DNA of 64,000 nt, taken from NCBI GenBank assembly GCA_030762895.1, contig CM061070.1:51907007-51971006 (forward strand), given 5' to 3'. The position numbers and the translations under genes were made by a program. The DNA comes from Sophora flavescens. Taxonomy: Eukaryota; Streptophyta; Magnoliopsida; Fabales; Fabaceae. Within the stretch, counting starts at the first letter, position 1, and every line of letters starts with the position of its first letter. Below the pieces are notes generated by a model. It ran no database searches, was not told the DNA's origin, and was given only the letters and a program-made list of their open reading frames with translations. Shown piece by piece: positions 1 to 11,324 of the stretch.

Positions 1-567
1 GGTCTGTGATATTTTCATATGGGTGACCTGAAACATGGTCTGTGGGATATATTTCTCGGAGGTTGTATTCTCGTGGTTTAGGCTATTGGCAAGACTGCTC
101 CAGACATTGTTATTATTATTGTTGCAGCTATAGTTCATACATTGCATAAGCACCAAGACCGTGGTTCAGTGGTGTGCATTGTCGTTTATTGTGAAAATAT
201 AGTGTCATTGCTTATCATGGGCATCCTCCCTCTGCGGACGAGGATGTGCATCGGGGCGTCTGGCGATGTGTCGACATGGATATCCGGATATGTGGCCAAA
301 CCTGAGTAAACATACGGCATTGCATTGCATCATGATGGAGGGTAGATGAAAATCATAGACGTTTTCGAGGATGGTTGTGTTATATATATATATATATATA
401 TATATATGTAGATTTATGGAGATGGATGTTCCATGTGTTTATGTTGTTATAGATTTAAACGTTGCTAAACCCTTTCCATGTTTAACGTTAAATCGTTTCT
501 TATCCCCTTTCTTCTTGCTGTTGTGCTTGTTTTGTTATTTTTGGTACCTTAGACCCGGATCAGACAG

Positions 568-1161
568 ATGGCGCACTGGGATTACCCTAGGATGACCCAG
601 GATGCAGGATTCCCTCTCACGGGGACCTTTGAGTTCGAGTTCATGGATCCCAACGGGTGACTCGTGGACCTCGTCACCCGCTTTTTAGTTTACACGGGTC
701 CAGATTCGGTGATTACCGGACTGGGGCAGGGAGCTCCTTTAGGTTTGGTGGGCACTTTCAGAGCCGGTCAGACCCTTCCATTCCCTATTGGATTTCCGAA
801 CAGACATTTACCGCCGATGCCTCCTATGCTGGATATGGCCCTAGTTCCTTCCCTTGTACCTTTTGAGGCACTTGTCTCAGGACCAGCACCAGCACCGGAT
901 CCCGTGCTTGCACCAGTACCAGAGGAGGACCCCATAGCACCAGTTCCAGATCCGATGCCTGTTCCAGAGGTTCCCGCACCTCCCGAGGTTCGAGCCATAG
1001 GGTCGGAGTCTTCCCGAGTGTCCTCTAGGCTGCCTTCCCGAGATAGCAAAGTTTCCAGACGGATGTTCCAGAGACCTTCAGACATGAACTTTTCTAGTGG
1101 TAGTGGAGGTGTAGCAGGACCGTCGAGACCACCGGGTGGTAGTGAGGGCGGTACTTTGTGA
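568..1161 (+). pseudogene. LTR-embedded ORF, family A copy 1 (one in-frame TGA)
   Basis: No known domain recognised. The reading frame starts at an ATG directly after a CAG that looks like a splice acceptor (566-567) and runs 197 codons to TGA at 1159-1161, broken once by TGA at 658-660 where the related copy at 53 kb has TGG (Trp). The N-terminal half is ordinary globular-type sequence with the motif GLVGTFR.GQT.PFPIGFP. The C-terminal half is rich in Pro, Ala and Glu/Asp and ends Ser-rich. The same frame is found at 11480 and, on the other strand, at 53188-52748. Comparison of copies 1 and 3 shows mainly synonymous change, so I infer a former protein-coding exon inside the LTR. Five bases separate its stop from a nested element. 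Confidence 0.6.
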
Positions 1162-1170
1162 TAGCTCAGG

Positions 1171-4166
1171 TGATAATCCGCTGGCTTATCATGTTTTATC
1201 TATTATTTTAGAGTGGATTTAATCAATTAAGTTGAGTTGAATACTTGATTTAACCCAAATTAGAATTTGTTTTCCTTTTTTATTATTACTTGTTTCGATC
1301 AGGTACGCTATTTAGACTGAGAAATAGGTGTGAGAAACCGGGTATCGAACTCAGGGATTGGGAAAACAAGTGTCACTTCAAAAATTAAACGACTATTTAG
1401 ACTGAGAAATAGGTGTGAAAAGATTTCAAGAAAATAAAAGAAACAATAAAAGAAATACAATATTTTTGGGTTTTCAAATTTTAAAAGAGATTTCCAGGAA
1501 ATGGGTTACCAACAAGACCGCTCATGCTACTAAATTGACTACCCCTCTTGTTAATTATCAAAATACTTTGAAGTTGAATTTATCCTAAATAAGTTAATGT
1601 TCCCTCTCAAGATACAAGAACCGTGCCCAATTAAACCAACCCCTACTCTCGTGGTAATTGTATTTAAATTGGACCCATTGATATTCGTGACAATTCAATG
1701 AACCCTCGAAGGACCGCTTCTAACTCTCGTGATTTAAGTCCTAAGTTCAATCCCTATAGATCCAATACCTAAGTTCACCGCTAGGTTCATCCTTAGAGTA
1801 TCTATGACATGCAAATAAGTGCGCACCAAATCCACAAATAATTCATGCAATAGGAAATAAATCAAAAGCAAATTGGAATTAACAAAGGGAAAACATCAAT
1901 TCATAACATAATACAAGTCTTGGGTATAGCCCCAATTCCTAGAAATAAAAAGACTACTCAAGCATTGTCATATTCATGACAACCTTGAATAACAAAAGCA
2001 TAAAAATCTTAAGAGAAGAGAAGAAATTGGAGACGAAGAGAAATCCTAATTTTTACCTAAGGTAGCAGTCAAGAGATTCCTATTTTTGAGCATAATTGCC
2101 CTATTTATAGTGTAGGTCAACTTGGGATTAAAGCAATTACAAAATCAAATCAAATCAACAAATCAAAATTCCAGATTTTGCGCGTCACGACCGTGATAGA
2201 TTCTGTCCTGGAGAACTTGACACTGGTTGGCCTGTCATGGCTGTTGATCAATGTGTAATTTATGTTAGTTTGGAAGTGTAAATGGGAATAATTTTGTAAA
2301 TAATCTTAGGATTTGTGAATGAAAAGGATTAGAAAATGTGCACATTCATTTGATTAGAGTTTTGATCTTTTATATGAAAAATATACTCAAAAAGATGTTG
2401 AAAATGTGTAGGATTGAAGGCCAAGTGCTCAGCTCTGGAACCGGGGGCTCAGCCCATGAACAAGGAACGAAACAACATCAGACATCAAGACGGGCGTTGA
2501 GCGCAGGTTTTGGGCGCTCAGCTCTCAATAGGAGCGAAATGAACTAGCGCTCAGCATTAGAGTGCTGCGCTCAGCGCTAGCTGGGAAACAACATTGGAGT
2601 TCTCGGTGAAAACAAGCGCCCGGCACTGGGGTTCGGACGCTCAGTGCCGGGCGATGAGCGGAGACTGTATAAATTCGATCTTGGACATATTTGAACGATC
2701 TTTCACTCATTTTTTTCATTTTCACTCATAGAAACACCATTTTCTCTCATCTTCCTTGGAGATTCAACCTTGGGAACAAGAATTGGAGCTTCAATGGAGT
2801 CTTCCTTCCACATCTACTCAAGTTCATCTCTCTTATCTCCCTATTATGAGTAGCTAGATCACTTAGGTTAGGTTTAGGATGATTCTAATTGGATTCTTGA
2901 TGTAATTGACCTCAATCTCTGATTTCAGTTCAAGTTTATTCAATTTGAGTGATTTGTTTCTATGCTTAATGCTTCTATTGATTGATCAACTCTAGATTGA
3001 TGTTAGATTCAATTTCACAATTGGAAAATTGGTTATTGAATTGGAATTGAAGTAGATTACCATTGGAATGTTGATTCTAGGAATAGAACTATGTTTCAAT
3101 GAATTCTTATGAATCTCATGCTTAATGTTTGTGCTAATGCTTGAATGACCTAAGGAATTAGGCTTCTTAATTAGTACAAAAGGATTATCACCTAAGGATT
3201 AGGGATAAATCTAATTTAGTGATTTGAATGTCAATTGAGTGGAATGAATTGAAATTAGAGTTGAATATAATTACATTAAGTGAGAATTGGAGGATTCCGA
3301 CACCTAACCGCTTTTGCCTTGATTGAATTCATTCATCAATTGTTTTGTTTCATTCATTGTTTGGAAACTTCTAAAATCAAAAATCCATAAACATTCTTGG
3401 AACTATGAATTTCATTGGTTCAAATATCAACTGCTTAAGCCATGTTGTTACTTGAAACGCAATCCTCGTTGGGATGATACTCTACTCTCACTATTATTAC
3501 TTGTCGCGATTTGGTATATTTGCCAAACCATCAACAGCTGTGATGGCCATCACGGTCTGGCCGTGACAGGTTCTGACTTTGTGTTCTTTTTTCTTCAGCC
3601 CTGCTCGATCATGGCCATGATGCTTATCACGGCCAGGCCGTAATGGGCTCTGTTTGGCTCATTTTTCTTGTATTTCAAGCTCCGCCTTCATACAAACTCC
3701 AACATAACTGGTCCTGAGCATTTTAATCTTCATATTTAATTGCCAAATCAATATCTCCAAATTAATTGTCAAATCTTATCATATCCTTTGTTGTTGTGAT
3801 AGGCAATTATTATCTAAATCCAATTTTTTTCTCTCAAAGTCAATTGAATTATCTTTTAATCATAATAATTCAAATCCAAATTGATTTGGATTCAAATCCA
3901 TCATGTGGGCCCTCGTAATTTACCTGGAAATCTTCAATTTAATTGCAATCCTTCTTCTTTATCCTTTCCTAAAAATAAAAATAAGAAAATCCTGAGAAAA
4001 TCAATTAAATTCTAATTAAAATCAATTAAATGCACACATAGACTCTAAAATAACTAAAATAGGAAAACAAAGTCTAATTTGGGTTAAATCAAGTATTCAA
4101 CTCAACTTAATTGATTAAATCCACTCTAAAATAATAGATAAAACATGATAAGCCACAGGATTATCA
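1171..4166 (-). mobile_element. Nested solo-LTR-like element with 105 bp terminal inverted repeats
   Basis: The element begins TGATAATCC and ends GGATTATCA and is flanked by a perfect 5 bp duplication TCAGG (1166-1170 and 4167-4171). Its first 105 bp (1171-1275) are repeated almost perfectly in inverted orientation at 4062-4166. TG..CA ends and a 5 bp duplication point to an LTR, while inverted repeats this long are typical of DNA transposons. Read on the minus strand it has a TATA box (TATAAATA, 2109-2102), GTCACG/CATGGCC palindromes upstream of it (2178-2240 and 3541-3645) and a donor-like TTAG|GTAAAA at 2056. This favours a solo LTR. No ORF of note. It is itself split by the solo LTR at 2245-3536. 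Confidence 0.7.
2245..3536 (+). mobile_element. Nested solo LTR (LTR G)
   Basis: TG..CA ends (TGATCAATG ... CATCAACA) with a perfect 5 bp target duplication GCTGT at 2240-2244 and 3537-3541. Repeated GCGCTCAGC-type motifs fill about 2425-2660, directly upstream of a TATA box TATAAAT at 2668-2674, which gives plus orientation. No internal domain, so a solo LTR. This is the third nesting level: LTR A1, then the inverted-repeat element, then this one. Confidence 0.75.
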
Positions 4167-4524
4167 TCAGGCCAGTGCTATCTGTGTAGGTGTGTGTGAG
4201 GTTTTTATGTATTTTGAGAGGGGACTGGGTGTCGAGAGTTAGTGAGGCATCTTTCTTTCAGTATTTTGATGTATTTTGTTACCTTACTAGTTTGTACATA
4301 TTGGGATCCTAATGATGGGATTCCCTTTGCAGTATTGTACCAGGATGTATGTATATGTCGTTGCATGTATGTATATATATATGTCGATATATCTGTATGA
4401 TAGTTATTTATATTTAAGTTTTAAATTTTTCTGTTGTTTTAATTTAACCGCTTAACGTAATGACATGATTAGGTTTTAATAATTTCAGGTTTTCTTTAAT
4501 GGGACGTCGGGGCGTCTCATTTGG

Positions 4525-4536
4525 TGGTATCAGAGC
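4525..4536 (+). other. Primer-binding site, initiator tRNA-Met type
   Basis: TGGTATCAGAGC begins 5 bases after the 5' LTR end. This is the usual plant LTR-retrotransposon sequence complementary to the 3' end of initiator tRNA-Met, where minus-strand DNA synthesis starts. Confidence 0.9.
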
Positions 4537-4731
4537 AGTTTGGTTCTAAGCCAACTGTGAGATAAGGTGTACTGGCCATTTAGTTTAGTCCACATTGGAT
4601 AATGACTATGCTTAGAAGTGGGGTAATGAGTCCGAATGCGACATTTTTATGACATATAGTATTTATATTCCAGTTTTATGTAGTATTATATGTCATATTG
4701 ACGTGGGCTAATGATTTCTTTTGACAGGATC

Positions 4732-5784
4732 ATGGCTCGAGGCAGAGGTAGAGGACGTGGTAGACGTGGAGGTGGTAGAGCTATAGAGGGTATTGAGGAT
4801 GAGCATCAGCCTGAGGCAGGAGTTAGAGGTGGAGGGGAGTCCTCCGAGACTCTCCAAATTATCCGTGAGTTAGAATTCGTTCTGTTGCAGCAGGCGCAAC
4901 AAAATGCTTAATGGATGCAGAGTTACAGGAGCAATAGGATAGGAGGAGAGCTGCTGAGGCTGAGGATGCGGGATTGGCTACCTTTTTGAAGGGTAAGCCA
5001 CCACAATTCGGAGGAGAGTATGACCCAGAGCGAGCTGAGTGGTGGATACAAGAGTTGGAGAAGATCTTTGACACCATGAGATGTAGAGTTGATATGAAGG
5101 TGACCCATGCCACTTTCATACTGACAGGAGAGGCCTAGTCATGGTGGAGAGGCAAGAGGAGGTTGCTCGAGGCAGAGGGCAGGTTCATCTGTTGGGATTT
5201 GTTCAGAGACTATTTATTTGAGAAGTACTTACTGCGGTTGGTCAGACGCGAGAAGGAGCGAGAGTTCATGAGTCTCCGACAGGGAGACATGTCTGTTGGT
5301 GACTATGCGGCCATATTCGAGGCTTTGATACAGTTTTGAGTTTTACCAGAGGTTTCCAGACGAGGATTGGATGTGTCGGAGGTTTGAAGAGGGTTTACGG
5401 TACGAGCTGGGGAGGGTTATAGTGCCGTTGGATATTCTTAGTTTCCCAAATTGGTGGAGAGGTGCAGTGCTATCGAGAGTATGGACCAGAGTCAGGCCAC
5501 AGAGCTGAGGCAACAGATGAGTGGGGGGCCTACCAGAGCAGGTTATCAGAGGAGAGGGGATAGAGGTTCTCAGTGGAGGAGAGGACCTTATATTAGACCA
5601 CGGCAGAGTACTCAGACATCTGCACCTATTTCAGCAGCAACACCAGTCAGTAGAGAGGTCCAGCAGCAGAGAGGCCCAGTTTGTTTCAGATGCGGAGGTC
5701 CACACTATATCAGGGAGTGTATGGATAGATCTGGTTGCTACATCTGTGGCAAACCAGGTCATTTTGCTAGAGAGTGTCGGTAGA
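4732..5784 (+). pseudogene. gag of the chromovirus, broken
   Basis: Nucleocapsid/capsid region. It starts at ATG 4732 with an Arg/Gly-rich N-terminus (ARGRGRGRGRRGG). A retrotrans_gag-like stretch follows at about 5110-5330 (SWWRGKRR, EREFMSLRQGDMSV). Two zinc knuckles lie near 5680-5780: the first spaced CX2CX3HX4C, one residue short of the norm, and the second canonical CX2CX4HX4C (CYICGKPGHFAREC). Stops and frameshifts break it, for example TAG near 4936 and at 5137-5139, TGA near 5337, and TAG just after the second knuckle. Several are CAG-to-TAG type. Not functional. Confidence 0.85.
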
Positions 5785-5859
5785 GAGCAGGACAGCAGCA
5801 GCCAGTTGCCGACAGGGGAGCCAGTAGTTCTAGAGGTGAAGCTGGGAGAGGAGTTCCAG

Positions 5860-6340
5860 CGGCAGGACGACAGATGGCCAGACCTCAGGCCATGGGGAGG
5901 GTGTTTATTGTGAGAGGATATGAATCTTCTCAGTCTGAATATCTTATTCAAGGTATGTGTTTACTATCTGGAAGACTCTCGCGTGTGTTGTTTTACTCAG
6001 GGGCTACACATTCGTTTGTTTCGCATGAGTGTGTAGATCACTTACATTTACCCGTTTCCTAGTTATCATATACTCTTACAGTATCTACTCCGACCAGTGA
6101 TCCTTTGATCATTATGTCTGTTTGTCTACAGTGTCCTATAGTTATTGAAAATAGGACATTCCTTATGGATCTTATCTGTTTGCCTATGCAACAGATAGAT
6201 GTTATCCTCATCATGGATTGGCTTTCAGCTAACCATGTAGTGTTAGACTGTGCCCGAAAGACCCTATCTTTTCTTGAGCATTCTAGGATAGTTTTTGCCA
6301 ATGAAGGAGCAAATATGAGGAGTGACGATTCTCGGTAGTA
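5860..6340 (+). pseudogene. Retroviral-type aspartic protease domain, active site changed
   Basis: Recognised from GRVFIVRG, then F-Y-SGATHSF at about 5990-6020. The family norm is F-D-SGATHSF, so the catalytic Asp is replaced by Tyr. TAG follows LPVS at 6060-6062, and the frame then continues through a segment like VILIMDWLSANHVVLDC, the usual end of the domain. Expected role: cleavage of the Gag-Pol polyprotein; this copy cannot do it. Confidence 0.8.
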
Positions 6341-6438
6341 TGTGATGCTTTTCTCTTTGGAAGCTAAGGAGACTCCGAGTATAATTTCTATGCCTCGTAA
6401 GAGAGTTTCCTGGGGTTTTCCATCCTGATGTTCCAGGT

Positions 6439-7335
6439 TTGCCACCAGAGAGGGAAATTGAATTCACTATAGATCTCATACCAGCGACAGGACCTATATC
6501 AGTAGCTCCTTATCGGATGTCACCCTTGGAGTTGGAAGAGTTGAAGAAACAATTGGATGATATAATGAAGAAGGATTTTATCAGACCGAGTGTTTCGCCA
6601 CGGGGAGCACCAGTTTTGTTTGTGAAGAAGAAGGACAGAAGTTCTAGGTTGTGTACGGATTACCAGCAGTTAAATAAGGTGACGATCAAGAATAAGTATT
6701 TGTTGCCTAGGATTGATGATCTGATGGATCAGTTGAAGGGAGCTTTGGTGTTTTAGATTGAATTAAGATCCAACTACCATCAGATTAGGGTGAAGAAGGA
6801 GGACATACCTAAGACAGCTTTCAGGACGAGGTATGGACACTATGAGTACCTAGTTATGCCTTTTGGTGTAACTAATGCTCCATCGGTGTTCATGGATTAC
6901 ATGAACAAGATCTTTAGACCATTCCTCGACAGGTTTGTGGTGGTGTTTATAGATGATATTCTTATCTATTCCCGTAGCCGGGAAGAACATGAGGAACACC
7001 TGAGACTTGTATTTCACGTGCTGAAAGATAGGCATTTGTATGCTAAGCTATCCAAGTGTGAATTTTGGTTAGAGGAAGTGCAGTTCTTAGGTCATATAAT
7101 CAACAAGGAATGGATAATTGTGGATCCAGTTAAGGTAGAGGCTGTGATTAAATGGGAGAGGCCTAAGTCAGCGAGTGAGGTGAGGAGTTTCTTGGGGTTA
7201 GCTGGGCATTACAGGAGGTTCATTGAAGGTTTATCGAAAATTGTGTTGCCTATGATGCAGTTAACGTGGAAAGGTACGGTGTTTGTATGGACAGAAAAGT
7301 GTGAAGAAAGTTTTCAGAAGCTAAAGGAGAGTTGA
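6439..7335 (+). pseudogene. Reverse transcriptase domain of the chromovirus
   Basis: RT palm and fingers motifs in order: FIRPSVSPRGAPVLFVKKKD, LCTDYQQLNKVTIKN, then TAG at 6754-6756 where an FSKID-type segment is expected, YHQI, KTAFRTRYGHYEY, and the catalytic box FIDDILIYS (6949-6975) with both Asp kept. The thumb/connection part (FLGHIINKEWI, FLGLAGHYRRFIEG) runs to a stop at 7333-7335. Two long open pieces in one frame make the domain easy to see, but it is interrupted. Confidence 0.9.
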
Positions 7336-7763
7336 CTACATCTCTCGTGCTGACATTACCAGATCCATTAGGAAAGTTTGACGTGTACTGTGACGCGTCA
7401 TATCAAGGTTTGGGTTGTGTTTTGATGCAAGAGGGAAGAGTTGTGGCTTATGCTTCCCGACAATTGAGGATTCATAAAAGGAATTATCCGACCCATGATC
7501 TGGAGTTAGCAGCTATAGTGTTTGAATTGAAGATATAGTGACACTATCTTTATGGAGCTAAGTTTAATGTGTTCAGCGATCACAAGAGTCTAAAGCATTT
7601 GTTTGATCAGAAGGAGCTGAACATGAGGCAGTGTAGATGGATGGAATTTATTAAGGATTATGAGTTTGATCTTCAATATCATCCTAGAAAAGCGAATGTT
7701 GTGGTGGATGCACTGAGTAGGAAATCTTTACATGTGTCCGCAATGATGGTGAAAGAGATGTAG
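7332..7763 (+). pseudogene. RNase H domain of the chromovirus
   Basis: Ty3-type RNase H: FDVYCDASYQGLGCVLMQEG (first catalytic Asp), VVAYASRQLR, HDLELAA (catalytic Glu), then tandem stops TAG TGA at 7536-7541 where Trp-Arg is expected, then VFSDHKSLKHLFDQKELNMR (catalytic Asp) and YHPRKANVVVDALSR. The two stops fit TGG to TAG and CGA to TGA, both C-to-T type changes. Confidence 0.85.
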
Positions 7764-7892
7764 TTGCTTGAACAGTTTAGAGATATGAACCTAGGTATGG
7801 ATTTGACTGAGGATAGAATATGCTTAGGTATGATCACCATCAGTAGTGAGTTTTTGAGAGACCTTAGGATTAAGTAGGGTCAAGATGAATAT

Positions 7893-9045
7893 TTGCAAGA
7901 GGTGAGTCGATGCATAAATGAGGGTAAGGTTTCAGAGTTTAGGAGAGGATCCGATGGTGTATTGAGGTTTAGAGATCGGATATGTGTGCCAGAGGATTTA
8001 AAGCTTAGGAAAATGATATTAGAGGAGGCACATAAGAGTAAGTTGAGTTTTCACCCAGGAGCCACCAAGATGTACCAGGACTTGAAAAAGATGTTTTGGT
8101 GGATAAAGATGAAGAAAGAAGTGGCGGAGTATGTTCTATCCTGTTTGCTTTCTTAGAAAGCTAAGATAGAACATCAGAAGCATGCGGGTTTGTTGCAGTC
8201 TTTGGATAGCCCAGAATGGAAATGAGATAGTATAGCTATGGACTTTGTGGTTGGGGTTACCACGAACTTCGAAAATGTTTGATGCGATTTGAGTTATCAT
8301 TGATAGGTTGACGAAGTGTACTCATTTCTTACCTATTGGTAAGAGTTACAGTCCTGAGAAGTTGACCCAGATCTACATCAAGGAAGTTGTGAGGTTGCAT
8401 GGTGTGCCGTCGAGTATTGTCTCCGACCGAGATCCTAGATTTACATCTAGATTTTGGAGACAGTTACACAATGCTTTGGGAACCAAGTTGAGGATGAGTT
8501 CAGCGTATCATCCTCAGATGGATGGGCAGTCAGAGAGAACCATTCAATCATTGGAGGATCTTTTAAGAGCTTGTGTGTTGGCACATATTGGTAGTTATGA
8601 TGAGTTCCTAACTTTGATTGAGTTCGCTTACAATAACAGTTTCCACAGCAGTATCGGGATGGCACCATATGAGGATTTGTATGGGAGAAAGTGTAGGACT
8701 CCGTTATGTTGGTATGAGACTGACGAGAGACAAGTGTTGGGTCCTGATATGGTACAACAAACCACAGAACAAGTCAGGAAAATAAGAAAGAAAATGAATG
8801 AAGCACAGGTTAGGCAGAGGAGCTATAGTAACAAGAGGAGGAGACCCTTAGAGTTCCAAGAAGGTGATCACGTGTTTTTGAGAGTCACTTCGAAGACTGG
8901 AATTGGCAGAGCTATAAAGTCTAGAAAGCTTACTCCCCGATTCATTAGACCATTTCAGATTTTTCGACGAATTGGTCCAGTAACTTACCAGATTGCCTTA
9001 CCCCCAAACCTTTCCAACCTTCACGATGTCTTCCATGTTTCCTAG
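7893..9045 (+). pseudogene. Integrase of the chromovirus
   Basis: An N-terminal zinc-binding region (HKSKLSFHPGATKMY) is followed by a TAG in the second Cys pair (near 8154). The first core Asp region at about 8235 is separated from the rest by a frameshift near 8257 and a TGA near 8292. The core is then open from 8308: IVSDRDPRFTS (second Asp) and DGQSERTIQSLEDLLR (Glu of the D,D,E triad). The C-terminal GPF/Y-type region (FIRPFQIFRRIGPVTYQ) ends at LHDVFHVS followed by TAG (9043-9045), again a likely CAG-to-TAG change. Confidence 0.9.
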
Positions 9046-9252
9046 TTAAGAAAATACTATCCAGATCCTTCTCATGTCATTGAGCCTGAGTCCATACGAC
9101 TCCGAGAGAATATAGAATATGAGGCTTTACTGATTAAGATTGCAGATAGAAGGATTAAAGAACTATGTCGTAAACAGATTCCCTTGGTTAAGGTCATTTG
9201 GGATGATGTCACACGAGATGCTACGGAGCGTGAGGCAGATATGCAGAGTTAG
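9046..9252 (+). pseudogene. C-terminal chromodomain-like tail of pol
   Basis: After TAG at 9043-9045 the same frame continues for about 68 codons (LRKYYPDPSHVIEPES ... IPLVKVIWDD) to TAG at 9250-9252. This resembles the chromodomain end of Tekay/Del integrases, which guides insertion to marked chromatin. Recognition is by eye. Confidence 0.65.
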
Positions 9253-9304
9253 TATCCCCATTTGTTTTCAGGTATGCAAATTCCGAGGACAGAATTTCTT
9301 TTAA

Positions 9305-9318
9305 GGGGGGTAGAAATG
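9305..9318 (+). other. Polypurine tract
   Basis: A purine run AAGGGGGG ... AGAAA lies directly before the 3' LTR (TGTAACAG at 9319). This is the expected primer site for plus-strand DNA. Confidence 0.85.
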
Positions 9319-9624
9319 TAACAGTCATAATTTTATGTTTTGTTTACGTAAGAGGATTAGGTTTAAGGCTTGAATTACATAGTTGAGACGTTTAAGTTTT
9401 AGAGACCTTTGCATGGAAAGTACGCGATCATCTAGAGTGAGTATGAAAGTACACGAGTCTTAGGGTTTTCACCGTTTATCGTCTTTAAGGTGATTGAGTG
9501 TGAAACAAGAGTTTTGGAGTTAGGATTGAGATTATGAATTTTTTATGGTTTGAGGTTGTTTATTAGGCCTTGATGAACATATATCTCAAATTTGAGGTCA
9601 GTCGGACGTCTTCTGGTCAATGGT

Positions 9625-9865
9625 CAACGCTCGAGCGTGGGTGTACCAACGCTCAAGCGCCCTAGCCAACCAGACCAGCTCTGGCGTTGACCTACCACGT
9701 GTCAATTTGGGCTGATGTGGAACCTTAAGATTGGTTGCATGGTACGGTGGTCCACCAACCGTCCAACGCTCGAGCGTGGAGAAGACAACGCTCCAACGTT
9801 GGAGTGCTCAAGCGCTAGGGTTCCAGCACTTGAGCGTTGGTGCGTGACTAGACAACAATAAAAGG
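9625..9865 (+). promoter_or_regulatory. U3 cluster of CAACGCTCGAGCG motifs and TATA-like box
   Basis: The palindromic core CGCTCGAGCG occurs exactly near 9629 and 9767, with several diverged forms (caacgctcaagcg, gtgctcaagcgc, cttgagcgttgg) between 9645 and 9840. A weak TATA-like CAATAAAAGG follows at about 9856-9865. I infer an LTR enhancer plus core promoter. Confidence 0.45.
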
Positions 9866-10110
9866 CTTAAGTGAAACAAAGTTCACTTAAGCCATTTGAA
9901 GAAAAACAGAGAGCTGAGAGTTGAGAGAAGGCAGATAGGAGTAAGAGTAAAGGGGAGAGAGAGAGTGTGTGTGAGAAACCTAGAAAGAGAGAAAGAGTTC
10001 TAGTTCGATTATCGACTCATTCGATCGTCCCTTTGAGAATACGAGCATGTGGTTGCGTTCGTGGCAACGTCCTCTTCGCTCTCCTCTTCTTCTTTTCTTC
10101 TAAAGTGAAG

Positions 10111-11293
10111 GTAAATCTCACTCTTTTATGATGAAACGCCGTCCGTTACGGTTCTTGAATTATCTTCAGTTTCTGTTAACGGATTTTGATTCCGTCTTCG
10201 AATTTGAACTCCATGTAATGTGCTCTTCACAATGTGATGACTAGGTGAATTTTCGGAGGCTCTGAGGCCTTAGAACTGCTCAAGGCAGAATCGAGAGGAG
10301 TTGAGGAGGAGCGTTTTATTTATGTTCAAGTTGTCGTACGACTTTCCAGGTGGGGGAAAGAAGTCATCTAAGTTCGGAAGCGGCGAAGTGGCATTCATTT
10401 CAATAATGGCGTAAGGCGACCTAAACCCTACTAGAGAGCGAGTAACGAACAATGTCAATATCACATTGGGGACTTCTTGGTGGTACCAATGACGATATTG
10501 GAATTGTATGTTTATCGTCGTTACGTATAAAATATATTATTTTATTATCGGTGTTGACTGTTTTCACTGTCTGTGGTATATCGTTGATACGTGATGAATT
10601 GACTGTGATATTTGTGCTGGTTGATAATAGATATGATTATTTTATATTAGTTTATATTATTTTATCATATGTGGAGATGGTTGTAATGATGACATGTTGA
10701 CATGATGGGTGATTATTGTGATTAGAGATTTTATGAGTATTGATACATGATGAGTTATGGATGTATGTGGGGAATTCATGATACATGTGTTAGTAGTGCC
10801 TAACCGAGATGATTATTGTGATATGGTGAGGAGAATGATGAGATGAGATTATTGTCAAGGTGATTTATGAGATGGTGATGAGCGGTTAGGGCACTTGGGG
10901 GTGACCTGAAACATGGTCTGTGATATTTTCATACGAGTGACCTGAAACATGGTCTGTGGGGTCTATTTCTTGGAGATTGTATTCCCGTGGTATAGGCTAT
11001 TGGCAGGACCGCTCCAGACATTGTTATTATTATTGTTGCAGCTATAGTTCATGCATTGCATGAGCATCCTGGCCGTGGTTCAGTGGTGTGCACCATCGTT
11101 GTGCAACTATAGTGCCATTGCTTTGCATGGGCATCCTCCCTCCGCGAACGAGGATGTGCGCTGGGCCCTCTGGAGACGTATCGATATGGATATCTAGATA
11201 TGTGGCCAAACCAGGGTAAACATACGGCATTGCATTGCATCATGATGGAGGGTAGAGGAAAATCATAGAAATTTTCGAGGATGGTTGTGTTAA

Positions 11294-11324
<31 letters not shown>

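Larger units (their letters stand above)
1..4519 (+). mobile_element. 5' LTR of the chromovirus (LTR A1), partial, with nested insertions
   Basis: Positions 1-1165 match 10915-11864 of the 3' LTR, and 4172-4519 match 13208-13492. The LTR ends with GTCTCA at 4514-4519, just before the primer-binding site. The interval 1171-4166 is a nested element with its own target duplication. A TA microsatellite lies at about 381-407; the 3' LTR has a TA/GA run at the same place. The LTR start is outside the window. Confidence 0.9.

Noticed and set aside
768..1085. Long minus-strand Gly/Ser/Thr-rich open frame (also at 11603-11878)
   Set aside because: Antisense shadow of the Pro-rich LTR ORF; its composition follows from the Pro/Ala codons on the other strand.
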